Made by a program: the position numbers and the translations under genes. The notes below the pieces were generated by a model. The model did no database searches, was not told the origin of the DNA, and saw nothing but the letters and a program-made list of their open reading frames with translations. This document shows positions 1 to 6,841 of a stretch of 8,966 nt of DNA, one piece after another (within the stretch, counting starts at the first letter, position 1; each line of letters starts with the position of its first letter). Source of the DNA: Candidatus Agrococcus pullicola (GTDB lineage: Bacteria; Actinomycetota; Actinomycetes; Actinomycetales; Microbacteriaceae); contig DXDC01000041.1 in assembly GCA_019115685.1 (NCBI GenBank), positions 1 to 8,966 of the forward strand. Reading direction: 5' to 3'.

Positions 1-440
1 GAGAGCTCATGCGCAAAGGGATCCTCGGCAAGCTCGGGTTCGTGAACCGGCCCGCAATGCAACAGGCCGCCGTGGCCGAGCTGCAGAGGCTCGGCGCGCG
101 AACCCCGACCAAGCACGTCGAGGTCGAAGCACTCTCCGGCGGCCAGAGACAAGCCGTGGCCGTCGCCAAGGCCACGCTCTGGGGCTCGTCGCTCGTCATG
201 CTCGACGAGCCCACAGCCGCCCTCGGGGTCGCGCAGACGGCATCCGTACTCGAACTGATCCGCAACCTTCGCGACGAGCGGGGGCTGAGTGTGCTGCTTG
301 TCTCGCACTCGATGCCCGACGTCTTCGAGGTTGCCGACCGGGCGACTGTGCTGCGGTTGGGCGAGAACGTGCTGACTGAGGGGATCGAGAACCTCGAGAC
401 CAACGACCTCATCACAGCGATGACAGGAGGTTCACGATGA
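1..440 (+). CDS. ABC transporter ATP-binding protein, sugar (CUT2/FrcA-like) type, 5'-truncated by window edge
   Basis: This is the nucleotide-binding subunit that powers the importer encoded by the next two genes. The reading frame is open to the left edge (codons at 3-5 and 6-8 precede the ATG at 9). The protein therefore almost certainly starts outside the window and the ATG at 9 is internal. The ABC signature LSGGQRQ is at 132-152, Walker B (LVMLDEP) at 192-212 followed by the D-loop TAALGV, and the H-loop His (SHSMPD) at 306-308. Walker A is missing because it lies upstream. The wording around Walker B and the H-loop (TAALGV, SHSMPDVFEVADR) and the end soon after fit single-domain FrcA-like ATPases rather than the two-domain RbsA type. 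By family length roughly 110-120 residues are missing. The stop overlaps the permease start (ATGA, 437-440). Confidence 0.93.
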   Translation, partial: ELMRKGILGKLGFVNRPAMQQAAVAELQRLGARTPTKHVEVEALSGGQRQAVAVAKATLWGSSLVMLDEPTAALGVAQTASVLELIRNLRDERGLSVLLVSHSMPDVFEVADRATVLRLGENVLTEGIENLETNDLITAMTGGSR

Positions 441-1474
441 GCGCCGCACCGACGAACGAAAGCCTGACGAACAAGCTGCTGCAGAGCCCCAAACTGCAGA
501 ACCTCACGATCCTCGTGCTCTTCGTGGTGATCTTCGGGCTGTTCGCCCTCGCCTCCCCGCCGGACACGTTCCTCTCCTCATCGAACCTCGAGAGCATCGG
601 CCTCAGCGCATCGCAGCTGATCATCCTCGGAGCCGGGGTGACGTTCCTGCTCATCGCTGGCGGTCTCGACCTCTCGGTGGGCGCAATCATCGTGTTCAGC
701 TCAGTGACCGCCGCGAGCATCATGGCCGAAGCCACCCGCCAGCTCGACCCAAGCGACCGATTCGGGTTCTCGCTGTGGGGGCCGATCCTCGCCGGCGCCG
801 CCGCGGGCCTGCTCGTCGGAGCCCTTTGGGGCTTCTTCAACGGGCTCGTCGTCGTACGCACCAAGATCCCGCCGTTCATCGCCACACTCGCGAGCTCCAC
901 CGTGATCCTCGGCCTGGCCCAGGTGTGGACCGGCGGGATCAACGTCTCAGGAGTCCCGGGCGAGCTGCAGTCGGCCTTCGGGCTCGGTCGCATGTTCGGG
1001 CTCGTTCCCTGGCCGATCGTCGTCGCCGCGATCATCGTCGGAGTCCTGTGGGTGATCCTCGCCCACACGCGCTACGGCATGCGGATCTATGCGATCGGCG
1101 CGAACCCGGAGGCCGCTCGGCGAGCGGGCATTGCTGTGGATAGGTATACGGTCTCGGTCTATGTGCTCGTGGGCGCGCTGGCCGGCATCGCCGGTGTGAT
1201 CGATGTCAGCCGATTCACCACGGCCACGGTCGGCGGCTACACCATGACGGCGCTCAACGTCATCACCGCAGTCGTCATCGGAGGCACAAGCCTTTGGGGC
1301 GGGCGCGGCGGTATGGGCGGAACCATCATCGGCGCGCTGATTCCCGCGACGCTCACAAGCGGCTTCGTAATCCTCGGCATGCAGCCCTTCTGGCAGAACG
1401 TCGCCGTGGGACTCGTGCTCATGACGGCAGTCTCGGTCGACCAGTACCGGCGCCGACGATTCAGTCAGACGTAG
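437..1474 (+). CDS. ABC transporter permease, CUT2 (RbsC/FrcC-like) family
   Basis: This 345-residue integral membrane protein forms the translocation channel, probably as a homodimer. A strong SD (AGGAGG, 425-430) lies inside the end of the ATPase gene, and the start overlaps its stop by 4 nt, indicating translational coupling. The first hydrophobic segment is at about residues 24-39. The conserved family motif GGLDLSVG is at 75-82, and several more membrane segments follow (around 115-140, 190-210, 240-260 and the C-terminal third). The cytoplasmic coupling loop reads GANPEAARRAGI, the typical position of contact with the ATPase. The length (about 320-350 residues) is normal for branched BPD_transp_2 permeases. 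The C-terminus ends in a basic YRRRRF stretch, consistent with a cytoplasmic end. Family assignment is firm. The transported compound is unknown, because members carry pentoses and hexoses but also other polar solutes. Confidence 0.95.
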   Translation: MSAAPTNESLTNKLLQSPKLQNLTILVLFVVIFGLFALASPPDTFLSSSNLESIGLSASQLIILGAGVTFLLIAGGLDLSVGAIIVFSSVTAASIMAEATRQLDPSDRFGFSLWGPILAGAAAGLLVGALWGFFNGLVVVRTKIPPFIATLASSTVILGLAQVWTGGINVSGVPGELQSAFGLGRMFGLVPWPIVVAAIIVGVLWVILAHTRYGMRIYAIGANPEAARRAGIAVDRYTVSVYVLVGALAGIAGVIDVSRFTTATVGGYTMTALNVITAVVIGGTSLWGGRGGMGGTIIGALIPATLTSGFVILGMQPFWQNVAVGLVLMTAVSVDQYRRRRFSQT

Positions 1475-1487
1475 TGCGTGCCCGCAC
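1474..1487 (+). other. Small hairpin after the permease gene
   Basis: GTGCG and CGCAC form a 5-bp stem around a TGCC loop, starting at the last base of the permease stop codon. There is no T-tract, so it is not a canonical terminator. It lies in the only sizeable gap (55 nt) between the transporter genes. It could act as a 3' mRNA stability element setting different levels of permease and binding protein. The stem is short and could be chance. Confidence 0.25.
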
Positions 1488-1529
1488 AAGACCTGCACAC
1501 CCCTCCCCACCCATGAGTTAGGACGAACC

Positions 1530-2513
1530 ATGAGAAACACACTGATTCGCACACTGGCGTGCGTCGCAGCGGCCGGCGTCATGCTGACCGGCTGCGCGAC
1601 GCAGTCGGGCCCGACCGAGGAATCATCCGGTGACAGCGATCGACTTCGCATCGTCATGCTCCTGAACGACCAGTTCGACCCCTACTACCTGACGCTCGTC
1701 ACCGGCGCTGAGGCGAAGGCGGCAGAGCTCGGCGTCGACTTCGACTGGCAGGCGCCGACGACCCTCGACGTCGCCAGCCAGACCGCGCTGCTGCAGTCCG
1801 TCGCTGCTACAAACCCTGACGGCATCATCATGTCTGCGCTCGACGCAGATGCCATGGTCGCCCCGATGAGGGCAGTGATGGACTCGGGAATCCCCATCAT
1901 CACCGTCGACGCCGATGTCAACGACGAGAGCGCGCGCCTCGGCACGGTCCGCTCGGATGGGCACGCCGTCGGCGACGCCGCAGCAGAGTACGCCATCGAC
2001 CTGCTCGGAGGTGAGGGAGAGGTCGGCTACGTCGGCTACATCCCCGGCATCCAGAGCGTCGACATCAGACTCGACGGCTGGAACGACGGCATCGCCGAGG
2101 CGGATGGCATCACGAACGTCGGCGAGGAGTTCGCCGAAGCGGACGTGCAGGAGAACGTCTCCAAGACGAGCGCCCTCCTCTCGCGCGAGCCCGACCTCGA
2201 CGTCATCTTCGCCTCATGGACGAATGCGACCATCGGTGCCTCGCAGGCGGTGCAGCAGGCAGGGCGCGACGTCTCCGTCGTCGGTGTCGACGCATCGCCC
2301 GAGCAGGTCAGCCTCTTGCAGCGAGGGCTGGTCTCGGCACTGATCGTTCAGCGCCCCTATGACATGGGCGGCATCGCAATCGAAGAGCTGTTCACGTACG
2401 TCAACGACGGAGTCGAGCCGCAGTCAGAAGTGCTGCTCGACGCTGTAGTGGCGACGCAGGAGAACATGGACGACCCCGACATCAGCGTGTACTTCTACAC
2501 GGAGAGCGAGTAA
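1530..2513 (+). CDS. Sugar-type ABC transporter substrate-binding lipoprotein (Peripla_BP_4 family)
   Basis: This 327-residue extracytoplasmic receptor captures the ligand and delivers it to the permease. Residues 1-22 are a lipoprotein signal: a short basic N-terminus, a hydrophobic stretch, and the lipobox LTGC with lipidated Cys22. A Ser/Asp/Glu-rich linker follows. From about residue 39 the fold of D-ribose-binding-protein-like receptors begins (RIVMLLNDQFDPYY). Segments such as NPDGIIMSALDADAM, GIPIITVDADV and VVGVDASPEQ match the usual alternating two-lobe pattern. The SD AGGA (1520-1523) is 6 nt from the ATG, which supports this start. The HyuA gene follows after only 5 nt, tying the receptor to that enzyme. 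The ligand cannot be deduced from motifs. Its linkage to HyuAB suggests that it may not be an ordinary sugar. Confidence 0.93.
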   Translation: MRNTLIRTLACVAAAGVMLTGCATQSGPTEESSGDSDRLRIVMLLNDQFDPYYLTLVTGAEAKAAELGVDFDWQAPTTLDVASQTALLQSVAATNPDGIIMSALDADAMVAPMRAVMDSGIPIITVDADVNDESARLGTVRSDGHAVGDAAAEYAIDLLGGEGEVGYVGYIPGIQSVDIRLDGWNDGIAEADGITNVGEEFAEADVQENVSKTSALLSREPDLDVIFASWTNATIGASQAVQQAGRDVSVVGVDASPEQVSLLQRGLVSALIVQRPYDMGGIAIEELFTYVNDGVEPQSEVLLDAVVATQENMDDPDISVYFYTESE

Positions 2514-2518
2514 CCCCT

Positions 2519-4570
2519 ATGGCCTCACGACTTGGAATCGACGTAGGCGGCACGTTCACCGACGTCGTCGTGCTCGATGAGCACGGCAACGCGGCAGTCG
2601 AGAAGGTGCCGAGCACACCGCAGGACGCCTCGATCGGGATCCTGCACGGCATCGAGACCGTCAAGCGTACCCGCGGCGTCGACGTCGCAGGGCTCGACGT
2701 CTTCGCCCACGGATCAACGGTGGCGACGAACGCACTGCTGGAATCCAAGCTGCCCCGCACCGCGCTCATCGTCACACGCGGATTCCGCGATGTGCTCGAG
2801 ATCGGCACGCAGCTGCGAGCCGACCTGTTCGACCTGCGAGCGCAGAAGGCTGACGCGTATGTGCCGCGCGACCTCGTGTTCGAAGTTGACGAGCGTGTCG
2901 ACCGGCTCGGCACCGTGATCACAGAGCTCACCGATGCAAGCCTTGACGCGGCAGTCGAGGCGGTTCGTCAGGCAGAAGCCGAAGCAGTCGCGGTATCGCT
3001 GCTGTTCAGCTTCAGGAACCCGAAGCATGAGCAGCGCATCGCCGAGCAGCTCCGAGCCGCCATGCCGGATCTATCGATCGCGATCTCCAGCGACGTCGCG
3101 CCTGAGATCAAGGAGTATCCTCGGGCGTCGACGACTGCAGTGTCTGCCGCGCTCCAGCCGCTCGTGTCGCGCTACATGCGGGGGATCCTCGACGGTCTCG
3201 ACGACGTCGGAGTGACGGCGCCCACCTTCGTCATGCAGTCGAACGGCGGCACGATGTCGGCCGATGAAGCCGGCCAGAACGCCCATCGCATGGTGCTCTC
3301 CGGCCCTGCCGCCGGCGTTCTGGCGGCAACACGGGTCGCCGAGGGCCTTGAGCCGGGCAACCTCATCACCTTCGACATGGGCGGCACCTCGACCGACATC
3401 GCGCTGGTGCACGAAGGTCGCGCCAGTGTCGAGCGCGAGACCCAGTTCGAAGGACGCCCACTGCTGGTGCCGCAGTTCGCGATCCACACGATCGGGTCGG
3501 GCGGCGGCTCCATCGCCCGAGTCGATGAAGCCGGCATGTTGCGCGTCGGCCCCGAGAGCGCCGGAGCGGACCCAGGCCCCGCCTGCTACGGCAGGGGCGG
3601 TGCCGAGCCCACCACGACCGACGCACAGCTCGTGCTCGGCCGCATCGACCCGACCAGATTCCTGGGCGGCGAGATGGAGCTTGACGTCGAGGCCGCCGTG
3701 CGTGTGATCGAAGAGAAGGTCGCGAAGCCGCTGGGTATGGAGACCGCGGAGGCCGCAGCCGGGATCCTCGACGTCGCCGACGCCGTCATGGCGCGGGGTG
3801 CGCGAGTAGTCAGCGTCAACCGGGGCCATGATCCGCGCGACTTCATGCTCCTCGCCTTCGGCGGGGCAGGAGCCATGCACGCACTCAGCGTCGGCGCGAT
3901 CGTCGACGTAGGGGGAGTGCTCGTGCCTCCCAACCCGGGTACGTTCTCAGCTGTCGGGCTGGCGGGCTCCGATGTCAAGTACGACTTCTTCACCCTCGTC
4001 GATGACGACGTCGCCAACCTGGCACCCGCCGACATCGAGGCTGTGGTCGCAGACCTCATCGACACGGCGACGGCACGGCTCGAGCACGCCGGTGCCGAGC
4101 AGCACGCCTTCCACCGTGTCGCCCGCTTTCGGTACGCGTGGCAGGACAACGACGTCGAGATCGTCGTCGGCGAACAAGCGATCGACGAAGCCGTGCTCGA
4201 ACGGGCAGTCGATGCGTTCCACGAGAAGCACCTATTCGAGTTCGGCCACAGCGACCCCGAGGAGCGCGTTGAACTCGTCTCGGTCGGCGTCGAGGCTCTG
4301 GGGCAGCTATCACGAGTGGCGATGGCGGCCGCAGCCGACGAGACCCCGCACGCGCCTGATCCCGACTCCACACGCCCCGTCTACTTCCGTGAACTCGGCT
4401 GGCACGAGACCGGCGTATACGAGCGTGAACACCTGCGCGCAGGCGCCGCGTTCGCAGGCCCGGCGATCATCGAGGAACGCGAGGCGACGACCGTGGTCAC
4501 CCCCGACGCCGAGGCGCGCGTCGACGCCAAGGGCAACATCATCCTGACCTACCGTTCGAAGGAGAACTGA
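2519..4570 (+). CDS. hyuA: Hydantoinase/oxoprolinase family subunit A (ATP-binding HyuA type)
   Basis: This 683-residue protein is probably the ATP-binding subunit that phosphorylates a carbonyl or amide oxygen for the partner HyuB. The family includes N-methylhydantoinase, 5-oxoprolinase, caprolactamase and acetone or acetophenone carboxylases. The N-terminal Hydant_A_N domain opens with IDVGGTFTD (residues 7-15), an actin-like phosphate motif, and HGSTVATNALLE follows. The central Hydantoinase_A domain carries SGPAAG (261-266), DMGGTSTD (286-293, second phosphate motif), GSGGGS (326-331), GADPGPACYG (349-358) and the nucleotide-binding AFGGAGAMHA (446-455). A normal-length C-terminal domain follows. 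All core nucleotide motifs are intact. The start is 5 nt after the binding-protein stop. The only SD-like sequence is a distant GGAG at 2501-2504, so translation probably depends on coupling. The substrate is unknown, and the symbol denotes the family only. Confidence 0.93.
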   Translation: MASRLGIDVGGTFTDVVVLDEHGNAAVEKVPSTPQDASIGILHGIETVKRTRGVDVAGLDVFAHGSTVATNALLESKLPRTALIVTRGFRDVLEIGTQLRADLFDLRAQKADAYVPRDLVFEVDERVDRLGTVITELTDASLDAAVEAVRQAEAEAVAVSLLFSFRNPKHEQRIAEQLRAAMPDLSIAISSDVAPEIKEYPRASTTAVSAALQPLVSRYMRGILDGLDDVGVTAPTFVMQSNGGTMSADEAGQNAHRMVLSGPAAGVLAATRVAEGLEPGNLITFDMGGTSTDIALVHEGRASVERETQFEGRPLLVPQFAIHTIGSGGGSIARVDEAGMLRVGPESAGADPGPACYGRGGAEPTTTDAQLVLGRIDPTRFLGGEMELDVEAAVRVIEEKVAKPLGMETAEAAAGILDVADAVMARGARVVSVNRGHDPRDFMLLAFGGAGAMHALSVGAIVDVGGVLVPPNPGTFSAVGLAGSDVKYDFFTLVDDDVANLAPADIEAVVADLIDTATARLEHAGAEQHAFHRVARFRYAWQDNDVEIVVGEQAIDEAVLERAVDAFHEKHLFEFGHSDPEERVELVSVGVEALGQLSRVAMAAAADETPHAPDPDSTRPVYFRELGWHETGVYEREHLRAGAAFAGPAIIEEREATTVVTPDAEARVDAKGNIILTYRSKEN

Positions 4571-6312
4571 TGACTCTGCTCGCAGCAGCACAGACCGTGA
4601 CGGAGACGCCCCGGCGCATCGACCCGATCACCACCGAGGTCGTCCGGCACTCGCTCGAAACGATCGCCGAAGAGATGGGCAACGCCCTGCGGAGGACTGC
4701 GCTCAGCGTCGTCGTTAAAGACATGCGCGACTACTCCTGCGCCGTCTTCGACGCCCGCGGCCGCATGATCGCCGCAGCCCTCGACATCCCCTCGCTGCTG
4801 GCATCCATGGCTCCCGCCCTGCAGGCCGCACTCGAAAAATGGGGCGACGAGATCCACCCCGGCGACGTGATCCTCTCCAACCACCCCTACATGGGCGCCT
4901 GCCAGACCAACGACATCAACATGTTTGTGCCCGTATTCGACAAAGGTGACCTGCTCATCGGCTTCACCGGCGTCATCGCGCACCACGCAGACTGGGGAGG
5001 TCGGATCGCCGGAACCGCTGCCGCGCAGTCGGAGTCGGTGTTCGAAGAGGGTGTGCTCATGCCCGCGCTGAAGTACGAAGTGCGCGGTGTACCCGAGCGC
5101 AACCTACAGGACATCATCGCGACCAACGTGCGCCACCCAGCACAGAATCAGGGCGACCTCCGCGCCCAGGTCGCCGCCGGCCGCTCAGGGGCACGACGGT
5201 TCGCTGAACTCGCCGAGCGCTACGGCTCCGACGTGTTGCAGGACGCCATCGACGACCTGTTCGACTCGACCGCGTTCAGGACCGCGCGCGAACTCGGACG
5301 CCTGCCCGACGGCTCGTATCGTGCCGAGGGATGGCTCGACAACGACGGCGTGCATTTCGATGACCCCGTGCGCATGGTCGTCGAGGTCACGATCGCGGGC
5401 GAAGCCATTACCTTCGACTTCTCGGGTAGCGACCCACAGATGTCAGGCGGTATGAACATCCCCAATTCGACCCTGCGGTCAGTCGTGCACTACTCGGTGA
5501 AGTGTCTGATGCCGCCCGACGTCTCATTCAACGAGGGATCGCTCGCGCCCGTCTCGATCATCGCCCCTGAGGGCACCGTCGTGAACCCCGTGTTCCCGGC
5601 AGCGGTCGGTGACCGGCACCTGGCATCCCAGCGACTGGCATCCATCGTCACGAAGGCGCTCGCCGCCGCTGCCCCTGACCGTGCCAGCGCAGAATGGTTT
5701 GTCGGCTGGCCCGTGCTCATCTGCGAGTCGCGGTCACCCAAGTCCGGTGATGGCGCCGTGCTGTTGGCGAACATCGCTGGCGGTGCGGGAGGCAGCGAGC
5801 GCGCCGACGGCGCCAGCGGGCTCGACGTGCACATGGGCAACTGCGCCATTATCCCGGCAGAGGTCATCGAGACGAGCTACGAGCTGCGAGTAGAGCGCTA
5901 TGAGTTGCGCGTCGACTCCGCCGGTGCCGGTCGCCACCGTGGCGGCTACGGGATCCGGGCAGACTACCGAAACGTCTCGGCGATCCCGCTCAGGTTCCTC
6001 TCCGAAGCCGAGCAGACTGACCCGCGCTTCGCCCCGGCCGGGCTCGGAGGCGGCGCTGCCGGGCGAGCCGCCGAGCTCCGGCTGATCGATGAGACCGGTG
6101 CCGAGCATCCGCTCCCCTCCAAGGGCAAGGGCGTCGCCCAGCCAGGCGAGGTCGTCAGCCTGCGCGCTGGTGGTGGGGGCGGCTTCGGGCCGGCGGATGA
6201 GCGGCCGAAGAGTGCCGTGGCACGAGACCTGAGGCGGGGGCTGCTCTCGCCAGAGGCCGCCAGGGATGCCTACGGATGGAGCCTCGACGAGGCCCGCGAG
6301 GCGGCCGGGTAG
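4570..6312 (+). CDS. hyuB: Hydantoinase/oxoprolinase family subunit B (HyuB type)
   Basis: This 580-residue protein is the catalytic partner of HyuA. It is expected to bind a metal ion and to attack the phosphorylated intermediate with water, or with carboxyphosphate in carboxylases. A strong SD (AAGGAG, 4559-4564) is 5 nt from the ATG, which overlaps the HyuA stop as TGATG. Typical HyuB features are DPITTEVVRHSL (18-29), RDYSCAVFD (53-61), NHPYMGACQTND (104-115), HHADWGG (138-144), the Gly-rich GGAGGSERADG (404-414), the RHRGGYGIRADYR block near 455, and the GGGGGFG terminal block followed by SPEAARDAYG. Several canonical positions differ: the usual IPVHLGSM reads IPSLLASM (73-80), and the usual NDPYxGGTHLPD lacks its His. 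No gamma subunit, as found in acetone carboxylase, is encoded nearby. A hydantoinase- or lactamase-type amidohydrolase is favoured, but a carboxylase is not excluded. Confidence 0.92.
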   Translation: MTLLAAAQTVTETPRRIDPITTEVVRHSLETIAEEMGNALRRTALSVVVKDMRDYSCAVFDARGRMIAAALDIPSLLASMAPALQAALEKWGDEIHPGDVILSNHPYMGACQTNDINMFVPVFDKGDLLIGFTGVIAHHADWGGRIAGTAAAQSESVFEEGVLMPALKYEVRGVPERNLQDIIATNVRHPAQNQGDLRAQVAAGRSGARRFAELAERYGSDVLQDAIDDLFDSTAFRTARELGRLPDGSYRAEGWLDNDGVHFDDPVRMVVEVTIAGEAITFDFSGSDPQMSGGMNIPNSTLRSVVHYSVKCLMPPDVSFNEGSLAPVSIIAPEGTVVNPVFPAAVGDRHLASQRLASIVTKALAAAAPDRASAEWFVGWPVLICESRSPKSGDGAVLLANIAGGAGGSERADGASGLDVHMGNCAIIPAEVIETSYELRVERYELRVDSAGAGRHRGGYGIRADYRNVSAIPLRFLSEAEQTDPRFAPAGLGGGAAGRAAELRLIDETGAEHPLPSKGKGVAQPGEVVSLRAGGGGGFGPADERPKSAVARDLRRGLLSPEAARDAYGWSLDEAREAAG

Positions 6313-6322
6313 CCGCCGAAGG

Positions 6323-6356
6323 GCGAGGCCGGCGCGTGCGGCTGCGTCGGCCTCGC
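6323..6356 (+). other. Intergenic hairpin between HyuB and VOC genes (possible attenuator or processing site)
   Basis: GCGAGGCCG (6323-6331) and CGGCCTCGC (6348-6356) are perfect 9-bp complements around a 16-nt loop. It fills the only 65-nt gap in the downstream half of the operon. No T-run follows (TATAACAG), so it is not a standard intrinsic terminator. It could lower read-through into the VOC gene or protect the upstream mRNA. The pairing is seen directly; the function is inferred. Confidence 0.5.
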
Positions 6357-6377
6357 TATAACAGTTGAGGGAGCGAA

Positions 6378-6833
6378 ATGCTGGAAGAGACACTGGGACC
6401 TGTCGGCCATGTCGCCTTCGTCGTGCCCGATGTCCGCGAGGCGATGCGGGCGATGGCGCCGTGCGGCCTGCGGTGGAGCAGTGTCACGCGCCCGACCGCG
6501 CTCATGCAGGGTGCCGCAGGCACAGTGCAGGAGGTTCACGTTGACTACGTCGCGTCCGCCGGCGGGGAGCCTCGCGTCAAGCTGATCTCAGCAGTGCCGG
6601 GCTCGGTGTTCGAAACACCCGAGCGCGGTGGAATCCACCATCTCAGCTACTGGGTCGATGACCTCGAGTCGGCGACCTACAGGCTTTCAACGCAGGGTTG
6701 GTCTGTCGAAGCCACCGGCCTTGAGTCCCACGGCGCGCCCAGGTTTCGCTACCTCATCGATACGAACGGCAGCCGCATCGAACTCGGTCAGACAGCGCTG
6801 CGGCAGGAGTTCGACGACTGGGCCGATTCCTGA
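6378..6833 (+). CDS. VOC family protein, glyoxalase/methylmalonyl-CoA epimerase-like
   Basis: This 151-residue protein has two beta-alpha-beta-beta-beta modules of the vicinal oxygen chelate fold (Glyoxalase_4 type). Module one starts at GHVAFVV with His11 as the expected first metal ligand. Module two starts at GIHHLSYWVDD (85-95) with His87/88, and the C-terminal SRIELG supplies Glu135. The length fits methylmalonyl-CoA epimerases (about 140-150). The position normally held by Gln or Glu in the VELIQP-like strand is Lys68 (VKLIS), so a classical epimerase metal site is doubtful. The SD GAGGGAG (6367-6373) lies 4 nt before the ATG. It is codirectional with hyuAB and 65 nt downstream, so it probably belongs to the operon. 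It might racemise, isomerise or cleave the HyuAB substrate or product. Its true activity cannot be read here. Confidence 0.85.
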   Translation: MLEETLGPVGHVAFVVPDVREAMRAMAPCGLRWSSVTRPTALMQGAAGTVQEVHVDYVASAGGEPRVKLISAVPGSVFETPERGGIHHLSYWVDDLESATYRLSTQGWSVEATGLESHGAPRFRYLIDTNGSRIELGQTALRQEFDDWADS

Positions 6834-6841
6834 TCGCCGCC

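Noticed and set aside
1512..1520. Mini-ORF ATG-AGT-TAG just before the binding-protein gene
   Set aside because: It has no SD of its own, and its end overlaps the SD of the next gene. It is likely chance, although a role in translational coupling cannot be excluded.
3071..3880. Long antisense ORF (269 codons) inside hyuA
   Set aside because: High-GC shadow of the strongly supported hyuA frame; no start signal and no domain.
2519..6312. Acetone carboxylase identity for HyuAB
   Set aside because: No gamma subunit gene is present, and the HyuA and HyuB lengths and motifs do not single out the carboxylase branch. The reaction is left open.
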